From the NCBI GenBank assembly GCA_034440615.1, contig JAOTOM010004951.1:325501-389500 (forward strand): DNA of 64,000 nucleotides, written 5' to 3'. A program made the position numbers and the translations under genes. Position 1 is the first letter of the stretch, and every line of letters begins with the position of its first letter. This stretch comes from Ashinkailepas kermadecensis (taxonomy: Eukaryota > Arthropoda > Thecostraca > Neolepadidae). Shown piece after piece: positions 21,308 to 32,607 of the stretch. The notes under the pieces were generated by a model that ran no database searches, was not told the DNA's origin, and saw only the letters and a list, made by a program, of their open reading frames with translations.

Positions 21308-21905
21308 GGCTGTCAGCTGGGGGCACACACCGGACCGGTCACTGTGGTCTCCAACTGATAAAACCAACAGCAGCCTCACGGTCAGTCCTGTCAGCTGAGG
21401 GCAAGCACCGGACCTGTCACTGTGGTCTCCAACTGATAAAACCAACAGCAGCCTCACGGTCAGTCGCATGGCTGTCAGCTGGGGGCACACACCGGACCGG
21501 TCACTGTGGTCTCCAACTGATAAAACCAACAGCAGCCTCACGGTCAGTCCTGCCAACTGAGGGCACGCACCGGACCGGTCACTGTGGTCTCCAACTGATA
21601 AAACCAACAGCAGCCTCACGGTCAGTCGCATGACTGTCAGCTGAGGGCACGCACCGGACCGGTCACTGTGGTCTCCAACTGATAAAACCAACAGCAGCCT
21701 CACGGTCAGTCGCATGACTGTCAGCTGAGGGCACGCACCGGACCGGTCACTGTGGTCTCCAACTGATAAAACCAACAGCAGCCTCACGGTCAGTCCTGTC
21801 AGCTGAGGGCAAGCACCGGACCTGTCACTGTGGTCTCCAACTGATAAAACCAACAACAGCAGCCTCACGGTTAGTCCTGTCAACTGAGGGGACGCAACGG
21901 ACTGT
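21290..21905. repeat. 84/75-bp minisatellite including the DDI1 start codon
   Basis: About seven units of CACGGTCAGTCGCATGACTG-type sequence followed by TCAGCTGAGGGCACGCACCG and GTGGTCTCCAACTGATAAAA. Some lack 9 bp. The units with CGCAT copy the DDI1 start (ATGCGACTGACCGTGA on the transcript strand). Both unit lengths are multiples of three and no stop occurs on the minus frame from 22054 to 21149. Confidence 0.93.
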
Positions 21906-22511
21906 CTGCCGCTGCAGTCCCTGAGTAACAACACACACAGCAGTGGCAATTGGCGCATATAATCGTCAGCACGACCGGCGCTCTCCTGCTTAAGCTTTGT
22001 GTGAACTACGTTGGCGCAGTTTGTCACCTTTGCGCTCTTGGCATTCGTCGACATGATTCAGTCCACTTCCAGATAGAATGTTGTGCTGCTGCTCGTTATC
22101 CTGCATCTGCTTTGCACGCTGTTTGGCACACTTATCACACTCTTCATGTGTCAGCTTTGTGAAGTCTATTTTCAGGTTTTCTATCCCTTGTCAGTAATTT
22201 TCACAGCTGACATGCTCGTGTCTAAAAAAGCTATTCATACACCTGGCTGGCAGTGGCATCTGATGGGAAATACAACCGCTTCAGAGCATGTAAATATCGG
22301 TAATGTGGCGCATATGGCACGTGGGTTTTTCGGTTTTCCTCATTAAAACATTAGATCAATCTTATTCGGAGGGTCAGAACAGCCCTGCACGTTCTTTTCC
22401 ACAGCACGCTGGGCGTTGAAGACGTCGCGAACACATTGGCCATTGCGTGTGCTCAGACTCAGGGTCGTGCAGAAGACGCGTGCTCACGTTCGCAGCACGT
22501 CGCGTCGCAGG

Positions 22512-22660
22512 GCGTCGGTAGCTCAGTGGTTAAGCTGAGCGTCTGGCACGCCAGAGGTAAGGGATTCGATTCACCGCGATGCCCGCCCTTCCTGCCAGGG
22601 GGAGAGGCAGGTGACGCCATATGGTCTCAGCTGCTGAGTGCGTCGTAAAGCCACAATTAA
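22512..22660 (+). mobile_element. tRNA-headed SINE (copy 3)
   Basis: The most complete copy: box A GGTAGCTCAGTGGTTAAGC, box B-like GATTCGATTCACC, then CCCTTCCTGCCAGGGGGAG. The body CATATGGTCTCAGCTGCTGA is followed by tail GTGCGTCGTAAAGCCACA. Tail and body match the copy at 720-830. Confidence 0.75.
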
Positions 22661-22859
22661 TCCATCCACGTCGCGTCGCCATGACGAGTCCATACCGGAG
22701 CTTTGTGTTTCGCGGGCCGTTCTCCCATATACATTCGTCGACTGCCAATGGCATTAACCTCAGCGAAGCACCCGAACCATTGCTGAAGAGCAGCATGAAT
22801 GAGGCCGTTGATGGACTTGTTCATGGTTTCCTTTCTAGAAGGTTATATCCTCGGTCGCG

Positions 22860-23311
22860 TCTCTGACGGCACTTCTTGAGGAGCACCGCTCTGGCACAAG
22901 ACGAACACTGCGCTTGTTACCAGCAACAAGCACTCGTCTGCGTTGATGACCAACTCCAGCGGATCCAGTAGGAGCCGGACGATTGGAATTGTACGTCCAG
23001 CAACGTGGACGGGCACACTGTTCTCAGCAACGAAGCCCAGCAACGGCAGCGGCGTCCGTGACGACGACGGCTTCGGCGGCGGCGGCGGCGGTATCGATGG
23101 AAGTGTCGATGGTAGAACAGCTCGGCTGGTTCCATGAACAGCGAGATTGGTTTGCGCCGAATCGTAGCCTCTGGCCATGGCCACTTTTTCCTCCTGCATG
23201 TCATCAGTACCAAACACTCCTAGCTCATCCAGAAGTGAAATACAGTCTGATGTCAACAGGCCGGCGAAACTGCAGTCAGGATCAACAAGTGGTACATTAT
23301 GTCCTCACACC
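22860..23311 (-). CDS. Unidentified 150-codon open frame
   Basis: An open minus frame runs from after a TGA at 23312-23314 to TAA near 22857. It reads CSFAGLLTSDCISLLDELGV, then an acidic/basic stretch, a run of six prolines, FVAENSVPVHVAGRTIPIVR, and a hydrophobic LLLDPLELVINADECLLLV. Composition is protein-like (Leu/Val blocks, mixed charge) and not a tandem repeat. I do not recognise the family. It could be a retroelement polyprotein remnant or a real exon. No splice sites were fixed. Confidence 0.25.
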
Positions 23312-23429
23312 TTCAGTTCAGCTTGATCTGGCTCATTGCACGAGATTGAATAGAGCCTGGTATATGTCACACTTGAATCAGAGGCACCGAGACCCGAAGG
23401 CGGCGAGACGACGGCGGCAGGAGAGTGAC

Positions 23430-23510
23430 TCCGGTTATTGGCTCTGGTTAGACGCTTGGGATTCAAGGGTGCATCGACTGCACTGGTCATATAGCGCCCA
23501 TATCTATGGC
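23430..23510 (-). mobile_element. SINE 3' end piece
   Basis: GGTGCATCGACTGCACTGGT then CATATAGCGCCCAT on the plus strand matches the module at 7862-7925. The CCAAATAACC part is altered. Confidence 0.55.
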
Positions 23511-24119
23511 TAGTGGTTCTACAATGCATCAACTGCTCTGGGCCATAGATCGTCATCGATTTCTCAAGCCGATTCGTCACAGAAGAAAAGCATCGACAGG
23601 CCAGACTCGATTTCTCCTGTCCGGAGACGGCCAGATGCATTAAATATAAGAAAATGGAAGTAATTAATTTGTATATATTTCATAGGTGATAGGGTTGAGT
23701 TAGGGTGACTGAAATGGTGTGACTGAATAGAATGGTTGATGGCAAGTATTTGAGTGTAGCTTTTTGTTGGGCCAAAATTAAGCTACCTACATGGGCTAAC
23801 AATCCTGGTAGCACCCATATTTCAATAACATATTGCCATACAAGCTAAACAGATATGGATTCAATGAGATTACTTGCACAATGTTTCAGTGTAATTTGCT
23901 CAATACATGCTAGCACAGAAAGGTTGGCAAAGCTTCCTCTAAATCTAACCAATCACAATCTACTCCTCAAGACTCAATTCTGGGGACACTCTCATTCTTA
24001 ATTTGAATGAACAAGCCCTCAGCTGAACATGATGGTCATTCAAGTTTTGTCCATAGTATTGCACTTTTAAGGTGCCTACAAGAAAAGTTTACACACATTT
24101 TACCTCCATGAATCAAACA

Positions 24120-26310
24120 AGGTTTGGTAAAGTTAGGTTTGGTTAAGTCAGGTTAGGTTAGGTTTCTGTTGTAACTTGTAAGTAGGAAAAATATCAAGAA
24201 AAAAGTCTTGGGAATTTTTTTTTTTAAACAGGTCAAGGTAGGTTCGGTTAGGTTAGGTTTTCTAATTACATTTCTTATAAATTATATTTTTTGAAAAGTT
24301 CCCAATTCATTTTGTTTTCTTGAATGGAAGGCTAGAATAGGTTCAGTTAGGTTATGTTGCATTTATTTTCTTTAGTTTTAACATTACTTTGCATGCTTTA
24401 TTACCCAACTCCAAGCCCTTTCTGGTGTTATTTTGCCTCCCAACTATAGACTATGCATTTGCTGAGGAAATGAGTGACATTATTGTAGCTGAAAGTAACC
24501 AGAAGACAAGTTTTACAAAAAAATTTACCTCTATGAAGCATACAAAGGGGTGAGGCTTGGTTGAGTTAGGTTAGGTTAGATTATTATCAGTCAGGAAAAA
24601 AAATTGGAAATAAAAATATTCAAAAACAGGGTATTATATTCTTCAAATGTGTTTTTTTTTGGGGGGGGGTATTTTTTTCTCAGAATACCATGTTTATGAA
24701 GGTGACTAAGGTGATGGGGCCACTTATTTTTGGTGCAAATGGGTTCTTTGCTGATTTTTTGTAAGGAAAAATTTGAAAACCTAAACTAACCTAACCTAAC
24801 CAAACCAAACCTGGTAAATTTGTCTTAAAATGTGTTTTTTTTTTTACTTTTTGGAATTTTTCTTTGGAATACCATGTTTATGAAGGTGACTAAGGTGATG
24901 GGACCACTTATTTTCTGTGCAAATGCTTACTTTTCAGGTTGTGAGCAAAATAATGCCAAAAAGGGCTTTGAGTTAGGTAACATAGCATCAAAAGAAATGT
25001 AAAAAAATCAAATCAAAATGCAACATAACCTAACCTAACCTAGCCTAACTTAACTTTGGAGAACAAAAATCCCAAAAATAAAATTAGAAGAATGTCAAGC
25101 AACTTATTGTCTGAAAATTCTCAAAATAAAAAAGAAGCCTAACCCAGCCTAACCTAAGCTGCTTTTGAAGAAAAAAATCAAATAAAAATATAGTGCATTT
25201 TTTCCAAACTTTTCGGTATTATCATGCTTCAAGGTGGAGCTGTTGTGGTCTGCAGGTGCACTGGATTCCTTCTGGTCCTGAGCCATCTGTGTCACCATCT
25301 GCCAGCCAGTACCCTCTTCACTATAGTCAATAGCCTAGTTATATCCAATATCCACTACGCATATCTGTTTATGGGAACAGGTCGGCAACAAACATCCACA
25401 GACTAGACAAGATCATTAACTTCACCACTAGTTGTGTCAGGTCTACGGAAATTTGATCATATTTCTGATGCCCGTAACAAGTTGGGTCTCCTCACCACAG
25501 CTGATCTGCATCTATTTCACAACCTTACTTTGCTCCACAAGATCATTCTGACGGGTGAGCCAACGCACATTGTCAGTCAATCACTGCAAACTCTACCTTG
25601 TGAAACCGTCATGTGTGCAGACGACTACCTGCACCTGCCAGCCATACACAGAGAGGCGGGTCACAGGAGATTCCTCTACTCGTCTGTCTTCCACTATAAC
25701 AAACTCCCTACTTAAACAAAAACAATGAGTCTGTCTAACTTCAAGAAATATGCACTAGCTTATCTCTACGAGCAACACTAGTCACACAAAAACGTGTGTG
25801 TAGCGCAGATAGTGATATGGGTATTGTATTATGTTGGTGTATGAATGCTTGTTGCATTGCAATCTGCTCCCACTATTGACCACAAATCTATCATTTCTTT
25901 GTAAATATCTGTGAGTTATACCCAGACTGTCCATGACAGCCACTATACGTGGAGGGCATATATAGTGAAATAAATTAATAAATAGATACACAAGAAAGGT
26001 TTTTACATGCATATGCCTTCATAAAGCAAACAAATGGGTTAGGTTTATCGTTTAGTTTATGTTAGGTTTTTCTTAATTTGACAATTTTGAGAATAAAATG
26101 TTTGGAAATTTCAATTTAAAAAGGATTTGCTTTCTTGCATGGTAGGTTAGGCTAGATCAGGTTAGGTTATGTTACATCTTTTTCTCTATTTTGAACATTA
26201 CTTTTCATGTTATATTATCCAATTCCCAGCCATTTTTGCTCAAGTGTAATTTTTGCCTCTGAGCTGAAAAGTATACATTTGCAGAGGAAATGAGTGGTCA
26301 CATAATGCTC
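24120..26310. repeat. AT-rich repeat family carrying TTAGG/CCTAA pentamers
   Basis: Blocks of GGTTAGGTTAGG occur near 24127-24170, 24240-24262, 24330-24360, 24560-24590, 26035-26070 and 26140-26175. The complement CCTAACCTAACC occurs near 24785-24805, 25024-25055 and 25140-25160. Each is followed by a related 150-bp stretch ending in a CATTTGCTGAGGAAATGAGT-like block (24455-24475, 26276-26296, inverted at 24895-24935). The unit is therefore present at least three times in both orientations, interrupted by the retrotransposon piece. The pentamer equals the arthropod telomere repeat, but here it is internal. Confidence 0.6.
25205..25990 (+). mobile_element. Dead non-LTR retrotransposon, reverse transcriptase C-terminus and 3' end
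   Basis: The translated sequence reads LFTIVNSLVISNIHYAYLFM, then in another frame RLDKIINFTTSCV, then GLRKFDHISDARNKLGLLTT, LLHKIILTGEPTH and HRRFLYSSVFHYNKLPT. It ends LYEQH before a TAG at 25779-25781. This order is the thumb and tail of CR1/Jockey-type reverse transcriptases. Two frameshifts (near 25395 and 25430) and an in-frame TAA after NKLPT make it inactive. About 200 bp of 3' UTR ends in an A/T-rich tail (ATAAATTAATAAATAGATA). It is truncated at the 5' end. Confidence 0.75.
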
Positions 26311-26529
26311 AGCACATTCATAAGCATTGCATTCAAAAAAAATTCTAACAAATCAGGAATTACCTTAAACTACAAATTTACTGAAAGTTCAAGAACAGAA
26401 TTAAAAATTGAGAATGACAAAATTACCTAAAACTGCAAATTTTCCCTGCAATGATGCTGTAAACTTATAAAGATTACCAGACAGATTAGACATCAACATG
26501 CACCAATTACCTACATAACCTTATTTCAA

Positions 26530-26700
26530 CTGCATAGGTAGATAGGTACCTACCTGGATTCTGAGTAATCTACCTACCTACATGGGTGCCTAGATACCTA
26601 CCTACCTAGGTGCCTAGATACCTACCTACCTAGATGCCTAGATACCTACCTGCCTACCTAGGTAGGTACATACCTACGTGCCTACCTACCTATATACATA
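26530..26700. repeat. CCTAGGTA-type low-complexity repeat
   Basis: Irregular repeats of TACCTACCTAGGTGCCTAGA on both orientations, so the stretch is partly self-complementary. Confidence 0.85.
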
Positions 26701-27199
26701 TATGCAACAGGTTCCGAGCACAGCACAGCATTTGGCACTTGTATTGGTAGTCCTATGAATGGATAAGAATGTTCTGATCATTTTATGTAGGTGCGTGAGA
26801 GAGAATGGTGAGCGACTAAGCACACCGTTGACCAAAATATCCATAACTTACCCTGATCTTCACTGAACCTGGGAGCTAAGTTTCGTAAACAAAGCAAAAC
26901 GATCAAAACGGCCTTGAACTTTCGCAGTCATTATTTGGAAGTAAGCAAACGATTTGATGACGTCAAGAGGATCAGATGTTCATAGGTAGTATTGCTAGTA
27001 CTTATTTTCAATATCCATGAATTGATCGAAATAGACATTGCAACAACGGTATTCGGGCTTCTCAACTGTTAGGCCATACGGCAATTCAATGCGCCTCCAT
27101 TGTTTGTGGGAAACCCCTTTGTGTACCAAAGGTCAGCAGTGCGCGATTTGATGACGTAATGGGAGACATCGCGGAGTTTCTGCCACCAGATGACCAGGG

Positions 27200-27600
27200 T
27201 TGGAGAGCGGGCCCCCTCGCAAGCGGGCCCCCCTCATGTTTTTAAAAAGTCTGCGGAAAACATGCACTTACTTTTGAGCGGGCCCCTATGTTTGTAAAAC
27301 TTCGCAGAAATAAAAGCACTTTTCCTTTTTCAGGGGCCCCGGTTCGAGGCGGGCCCTGGTTAAAACGGGCCCCCAGATTTTCAGTTGGTTCAAAGGGCCC
27401 CTGATTCGAGCCACAGATCCGCTTCGCGGGCCCCTAGCCAGGGCTCTGAGTAGGGTGGCCCACTCCGAGCCAGGGGCCCGCGAAGCGGGCCCCTGGCTCG
27501 GAGCCGGCCCCAAAAAAATTTCGGGGGGGGCCATGGCCCCTTGGCCATGCGGCCAACCCCCTGGTTGGCTACCCCCTGGTAGCGCAACCTCCTGGTTGCG
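27200..27600. repeat. GGGCCC-rich stretch with a perfect hairpin
   Basis: Repeated GCGGGCCCC and GGGGCCC motifs. At 27463-27503 there is a perfect inverted repeat: 19-nt arms beginning CTCCGAGCCAGGGGCCCGC, with a 3-nt GAA loop. Confidence 0.9.
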
Positions 27601-27671
27601 CTACTGGTCAGGAACCATTTTATGGGATGGGTATTTGCTGTGTCACTACATCCAGCGGAGCAGGTGGGGAT

Positions 27672-30049
27672 AAGTTCCCGATAGAGAAATCCAAGAAAAG
27701 GCATGGATTATGAAAAATTCAAGATAAGCCTCCCTCCAACGAACTAAGCACTCCCGTGTAAATATCCATGTGTGCACATTTATACAAGTCTGATTGTGTT
27801 GCTGAGATGTTGCATGATTAATATTTATAAACAAACATGAAATATGCTAATGTTTGCTAACCGAATGCCGACGATCTTCCTCATCCTGATGTACTGTGTT
27901 TTGCCTTACGGTCGGAGCAGTGCCTGGGAAGACACTTGCTCCCCCTCCCTGTGTTGGATGTGCCCTTAATATATTACTTCAACTTCTAATATTGGACCTT
28001 AATGTGGGGCCTCCCCCCCCCCAATCCATTCGGACCTGGCCATTGCCTTCATGTATTGTGCCCTCCTGATAATTTTCAGAAACCTACACCTATGCTAGGC
28101 AGCTACCAGGGGCATTGTTGTGTATACCTTAAGAGTGCAACTACCCAGGGGCGAATACATGAAAGCACTGGGGTATGCCCCTCCCCCATTGAAGGATGGC
28201 GCCCATCTGACCAGAGTACCTGCCTGGGAATACCAGAGTGCAACGACCCCCCTCGCTCAAGTTCCAGCCGAAGACGCTGCTCTGAGGGGAAATGCGCCCT
28301 CTTGAATGTAAACGGTGCCCTTTTCAGTACGGTCGAGTGCACACATCCCTCCTCTCAACAGACATTAAGGAAAATACGAACTTCCAGGGACTTTCGCAGC
28401 GGCGGTCCTCCGAGGAAGTGTTACCCCCCCAGACGAGTGTCGCCATGGAAATTTCTTGATCCGCCTCTGACCTGTCCGTGTGCGCAATGTTGAGATCCCT
28501 GGCCGAAGCTAAGTCTGGAAAGCTCACACTACATGCACAGTGATGGCAGTTTCAAATATAAAATTTGATATTTTGGTTGGGAAATTACGCCCAGTCGGGA
28601 ATACATTTTAGCTTGTTATGCGTTGCTTCCGGACACTTAATATTCCATTTTCACATTTGCATTAGCCCCCCAGTAGACATGCCGATGTCGACCCGCTGTC
28701 GGCATGTGTCGGGGCGAGCTCGGCATCTCGCAATCGGCATACCGACATCAAGCCGCTCTCGGCCCGACATCGGCAAATTGACCTGGAATATATCATATGT
28801 CTGGTTGAGTTTGGCATATTAATAACGGCCAGCCGACGTCGGGCGGCTGTCCAACATTTCACTCCCCAGCCGACAACGAGCCGCTGGCGTCCGGACAGCA
28901 ACACGACATCTTTCCGACATCGGCCCCACGTCGTCTGCATGTCGGCTGAGTGTCGGCTTAATGTCGGCATGGGCGGACATTCCACTCCCCAGCCGACAGC
29001 GGGCCGCTAGCGTCTGACATCGGACCGACGTAGGGCCGAGTATCGGGCCGACGTTGGGCCTCTGTCGGCATGTCCACTGGGCCATGACAAAAAAAGGCAG
29101 GTGGTAAGCCAAAAATATATTCTGCATGCATGATGGAATGGAATAAGAGATAAACCGTAAACGATATCGTGCATTATGTACGAAATATCACACCAACAGC
29201 TGAGGACATCAGGTACACAATTCAGATCACATCACACAATATACAGGTCACATTAGCGGTGGATCCAGGAGCCAAAAGTGCCACGCCCACCCATCATGCA
29301 AAGAGCGGGGGCATGGCACCTGGATATGCCCCGACCTTTAAGCCCCTAGCGTGATTTTCAGGGGCCCGGTCCGTCTTTTTTGGTCCACGATCGTGATTTT
29401 CAAGGGCCACCGCATGACTTTTTGGGGAGCCCCAGCGTGATTTTCAGGGTCCGCGGCTCGAACTTTGACCCCCTAGCGTGATTTTTAGACGCCCGGCCAG
29501 TCTTTTTGGGTCCCAGCGTCATTCTCGATGACCACCACAGGACTTCTTGGCCCCAAAGTAATTTTAATGGGGCCCAGCGCGACTTTTGGCGCCCCAAGGG
29601 TATTTTCAGGGCCCCGGTCCCACTTTTTCGCAACTCCAGGCAGGGTCATTTTTGTGAGCCATGAGGAGATTTTTGGGGCCTCAATATAATTTTCAGGGGC
29701 CTCGTTGCAATTTTTGGGGCCCAGTCATTTTCAGCGGTCTCTGCGCGACTTCTTGGGGCCCCAATGCGATTTTTTTTCATGGGCTCCGGTGCGATCCTTG
29801 GAGGCCCAGTGGGATTTTTAAGCGGTCCGGTGCAATTTTTATGTACCCCGGCGACATTCTTGGCTCCAGCTCCGAACTCCCCAACACAAGGTAATTAATC
29901 TTAAGAAACTTCTTCCACTCCAACCTCCCGCTCTTCACAAGCAAAAGGCAGGGACACGGCTAATGCGGCCGGCAATTCACGTCCTACTCGCATGTGTCGC
30001 CGCTCTGGCTGCTGCGTCTGGAAGCTTTCGCGCGTTGTCTCCCATTGGG
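27672..30049 (+). mobile_element. Left arm of a large inverted duplication
   Basis: From about 27672 to 30049 the sequence is matched, in reverse complement and in the same order, by 61954-63976. Matching blocks include AAGTTCCCGATAGAGAAATC, the CCTTACGGTCGGAGCAG block, ACGATATCGTGCATTATGTA, the run of degenerate GGGGCCC-AAAATTTT motifs (29340-29830) and the signal-peptide exon. The middle (28530-29090) carries a long CGACATCGGC-rich stretch that is short in the other copy. It looks like a dispersed element of unknown class; no transposase or RT was seen. Confidence 0.6.
29963..30047 (+). CDS. Candidate signal-peptide exon inside left inverted arm
   Basis: ATG at 29963 opens a frame MRPAIHVLLACVAALAAASG then SFRALSPI, a textbook signal peptide (basic start, hydrophobic core, small residues at the cleavage site). 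It is followed at once by GGGTAATTTT, which offers a donor. The same frame is preserved in the inverted copy on the other arm (ATG at 62040, minus). The two copies diverge right at this point. The product is unknown. Confidence 0.3.
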
Positions 30050-31680
30050 TAATTTTTAGCAGTGTCGCAGCCAGGATTTTACTAAACGGAGCCTGACGAA
30101 AACAAATGTGATTAGAGAGGGCTTCTGGCACGCCGGAAATTTTAGGTTTTGCGAGGTGAATATTTCAAAATGACTCATTTGATCTAGTACTTTTTTAATG
30201 CTCGGGGGTGGGGGGTGGGCCCACGCTTGGTTGCGCCCCTGCTCTTTATCATCGCAAGCGGAACGGCCGAATGATTATGAATACTAGCCAAAAACACAGG
30301 CGAGGAATTCTAACCATTTTGCGTCGAAGGGCAGGCAGTTAGGCCGATAAAAATGGAGGGCTGTGGACACCTCATTCGAGGTCCCAATATTCCCACCCCC
30401 ATGGCCACGGGCAAAGGGGCAGTCGCCGCCGGCGTCCCTGGAGCGTGGGCGTAGTCACCGGGGATGAGGGTCGGCGAGCCCCTCCTCACCGTGAACCAGC
30501 TTAACATTGACCCTATCGGTGCTGAATCGATTTAAAAATGGCTCTCCCTTCTCGAATTTGGGACAGTTTATACGCCTAGTCTAAATCCCACATAGGATAG
30601 GAGACAGCCATTGCTTCACTCGACTGTCACAGCAATCGTGCCTGTGCCCCTGGAGTTGAACCCCACATGGAGAGACTGAATGGAGTGATGCCCCTGGCCG
30701 CGGAAACAACCCACCCTGTGTCAGAGGCGGATCCATGTAGCTGGCGCTAAGTCGGCTTGATGGGAGAGGGGGGGGGGATGAACATACCGCCAATAAAAAA
30801 TGCATCTAATTTGAATAGGTTACGACCAAAGCTTGAAGTTGGAACACTATTGCCGACATGAAATGTTTCTAGATTTTCAGCACCTTGTGAACAAAGGATA
30901 ATTTTATTCAAATGAGGCGACCTAGGGGGGGGCTGCCCCTTGACCACCAGTCACCACTGCCACGGGCATTGGGTCATGCCACGTTTCCCGAATGCCTCTG
31001 AAAACGAGCTCATGGGGAACCAATTGCCCCCTCATCTCCACGACCCGGCCATAATTATTCATTTGGCATTATTTCAGCCTTCTATTGTTTGGGCCATGTC
31101 TCATCTGACTAGCGTATCCGAAGGGGAAAGACCTTCTACAGGCATCTGCGATTCAGGGGGCCAATGTGGCCATGTTCCCCTCAGATGGTCTGATTTTGAG
31201 AAAAGTTATATTTGCTCACGACCACAAACCGGAAATATTTTGTTGTTTCAAAATCGAGCATTGCTCCTATTTTATCCAAATCTGACGAGTTCTTACCAAC
31301 GCTTCAACCATCCCCCACCCCAAGAAAATCCTGAGCACTCATCTCTTTCAAATTCAACAAAGTAATGCTGATACAAAATAAACGCATCCCTGCACTGTAG
31401 CATCTCACTTACCCACAATTAAAGCGAAGAATCCGCATATAATATATATTATATGCAGATTATTCTTGTCCTGTTAACTTATCCGATTATATCGTGGCAA
31501 CCACAGCCAGTATTGCATATATGCAATACTCTGCACGTCTAAATGACATAGGAATAATATAACCTGAACATATACAAATAATCCAATAATTCACTGTATT
31601 CGGAAGGCCAACAACGTCGCGGATCACAAGAGGTTATGCCGAGCCCCAAGGACATTAAACACGAAAATTAGTCAAACTAA
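30050..31680. other. No gene recognised
   Basis: This unique-looking sequence contains a CAGCCAGGATTTTACTAAAC block of the kind also seen at 51955-51990 in inverse orientation, and an AT palindrome at 31429-31470. No exon was identified. Confidence 0.4.
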
Positions 31681-31859
31681 TATTTGGTTCCTTCCACGGC
31701 AGTGCAACATCGCGACACACAGGGTATTGGTACACAGACGCACACATCACTAACACACACACGTCACCGCATGGGCGTCGCCAAGGATTTGGATGGAGCG
31801 GACAGAGGGTCTTACGTCTATTTCTCCACGCAACGACATCGGCGTCAAGCTAAAGTACA

Positions 31860-32010
31860 TCAAGTTAGGGGCACGCGTCCCCTACCCCGCCAGTACACCA
31901 ACTTGGGGCACACGTTCCTCTACCCCGCCAGCACACCAAGTTGGAGGCACGCGTCGCCCAACCCCACCAGTACACCAAGTTGGGGGCACGCAACACCTAC
32001 CCCGCCGTGG
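31860..32010. repeat. 36-bp minisatellite
   Basis: About four units of CACCAAGTTGGGGGCACGCG plus TCCCCTACCCCGCCAGTA-like sequence, downstream of PRIM2 on its transcript strand. Confidence 0.85.
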
Positions 32011-32476
32011 CACGACGTCCATACGCCGCCAGCACGTACAACCTCACAAGACTATGCTCAGATACAATGACACGGTTCAGACGTGACCCGGGCGAACCGC
32101 TGGACTGTCGGCCAACAATATGCAGCGCATCCACAGGTGCCAAGATGCTGCTATAACCTACATGACCAGATTGGACTTCAAGCTACATCAGCGCTGGCTA
32201 TAAAGAAACGATTTCACATGCGGCTTGCGCGCCAGGATTCCTCCGTATATCTGATGTTCCTCCTCCGTTGCGATCGCCTGACAGGTCAAGGTGTGCTTTG
32301 CAATGAGTCTTGTGGAATGCGACGCCACATGGAGCATGTGACTTCGGTGGGGGAGGGGGTGGGGTTGCCGCAGATGGTGCCAGGGTGGGCTCCAGCGCCT
32401 CCATCAGGACGAGGCAGACTGCAGCACCTCTCATCAGGATGGGGGCTGGCTGTGGCGGCAGCTCCGGCACCTCGTC

Positions 32477-32607
32477 TCAGGATGCAGCCTGCTCGACGGG
32501 AAGCTCCAGCACTTCTGTCATGTCGATGTCGTCGTCCCACTCGGGCTGGGCGGCGGCGGCGGGCCGCACGGGCAACGAGACCCTGGTAATGCGGCTCTTG
32601 TCGAGCC
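32477..32607 (-). CDS. PRIM2: PRIM2 exon 10 (terminal coding exon)
   Basis: The exon is 131 nt including stop TGA (32477-32479), entering in phase 1 after GTGCTGCAG. It encodes [20 protein letters not shown], then an acidic end [20 protein letters not shown]. The tail is not conserved in the family. The assignment rests on perfect phase match with exon 9, position, and the acidic C-terminus typical of p58 proteins. No polyadenylation signal was confidently placed. Confidence 0.75.
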
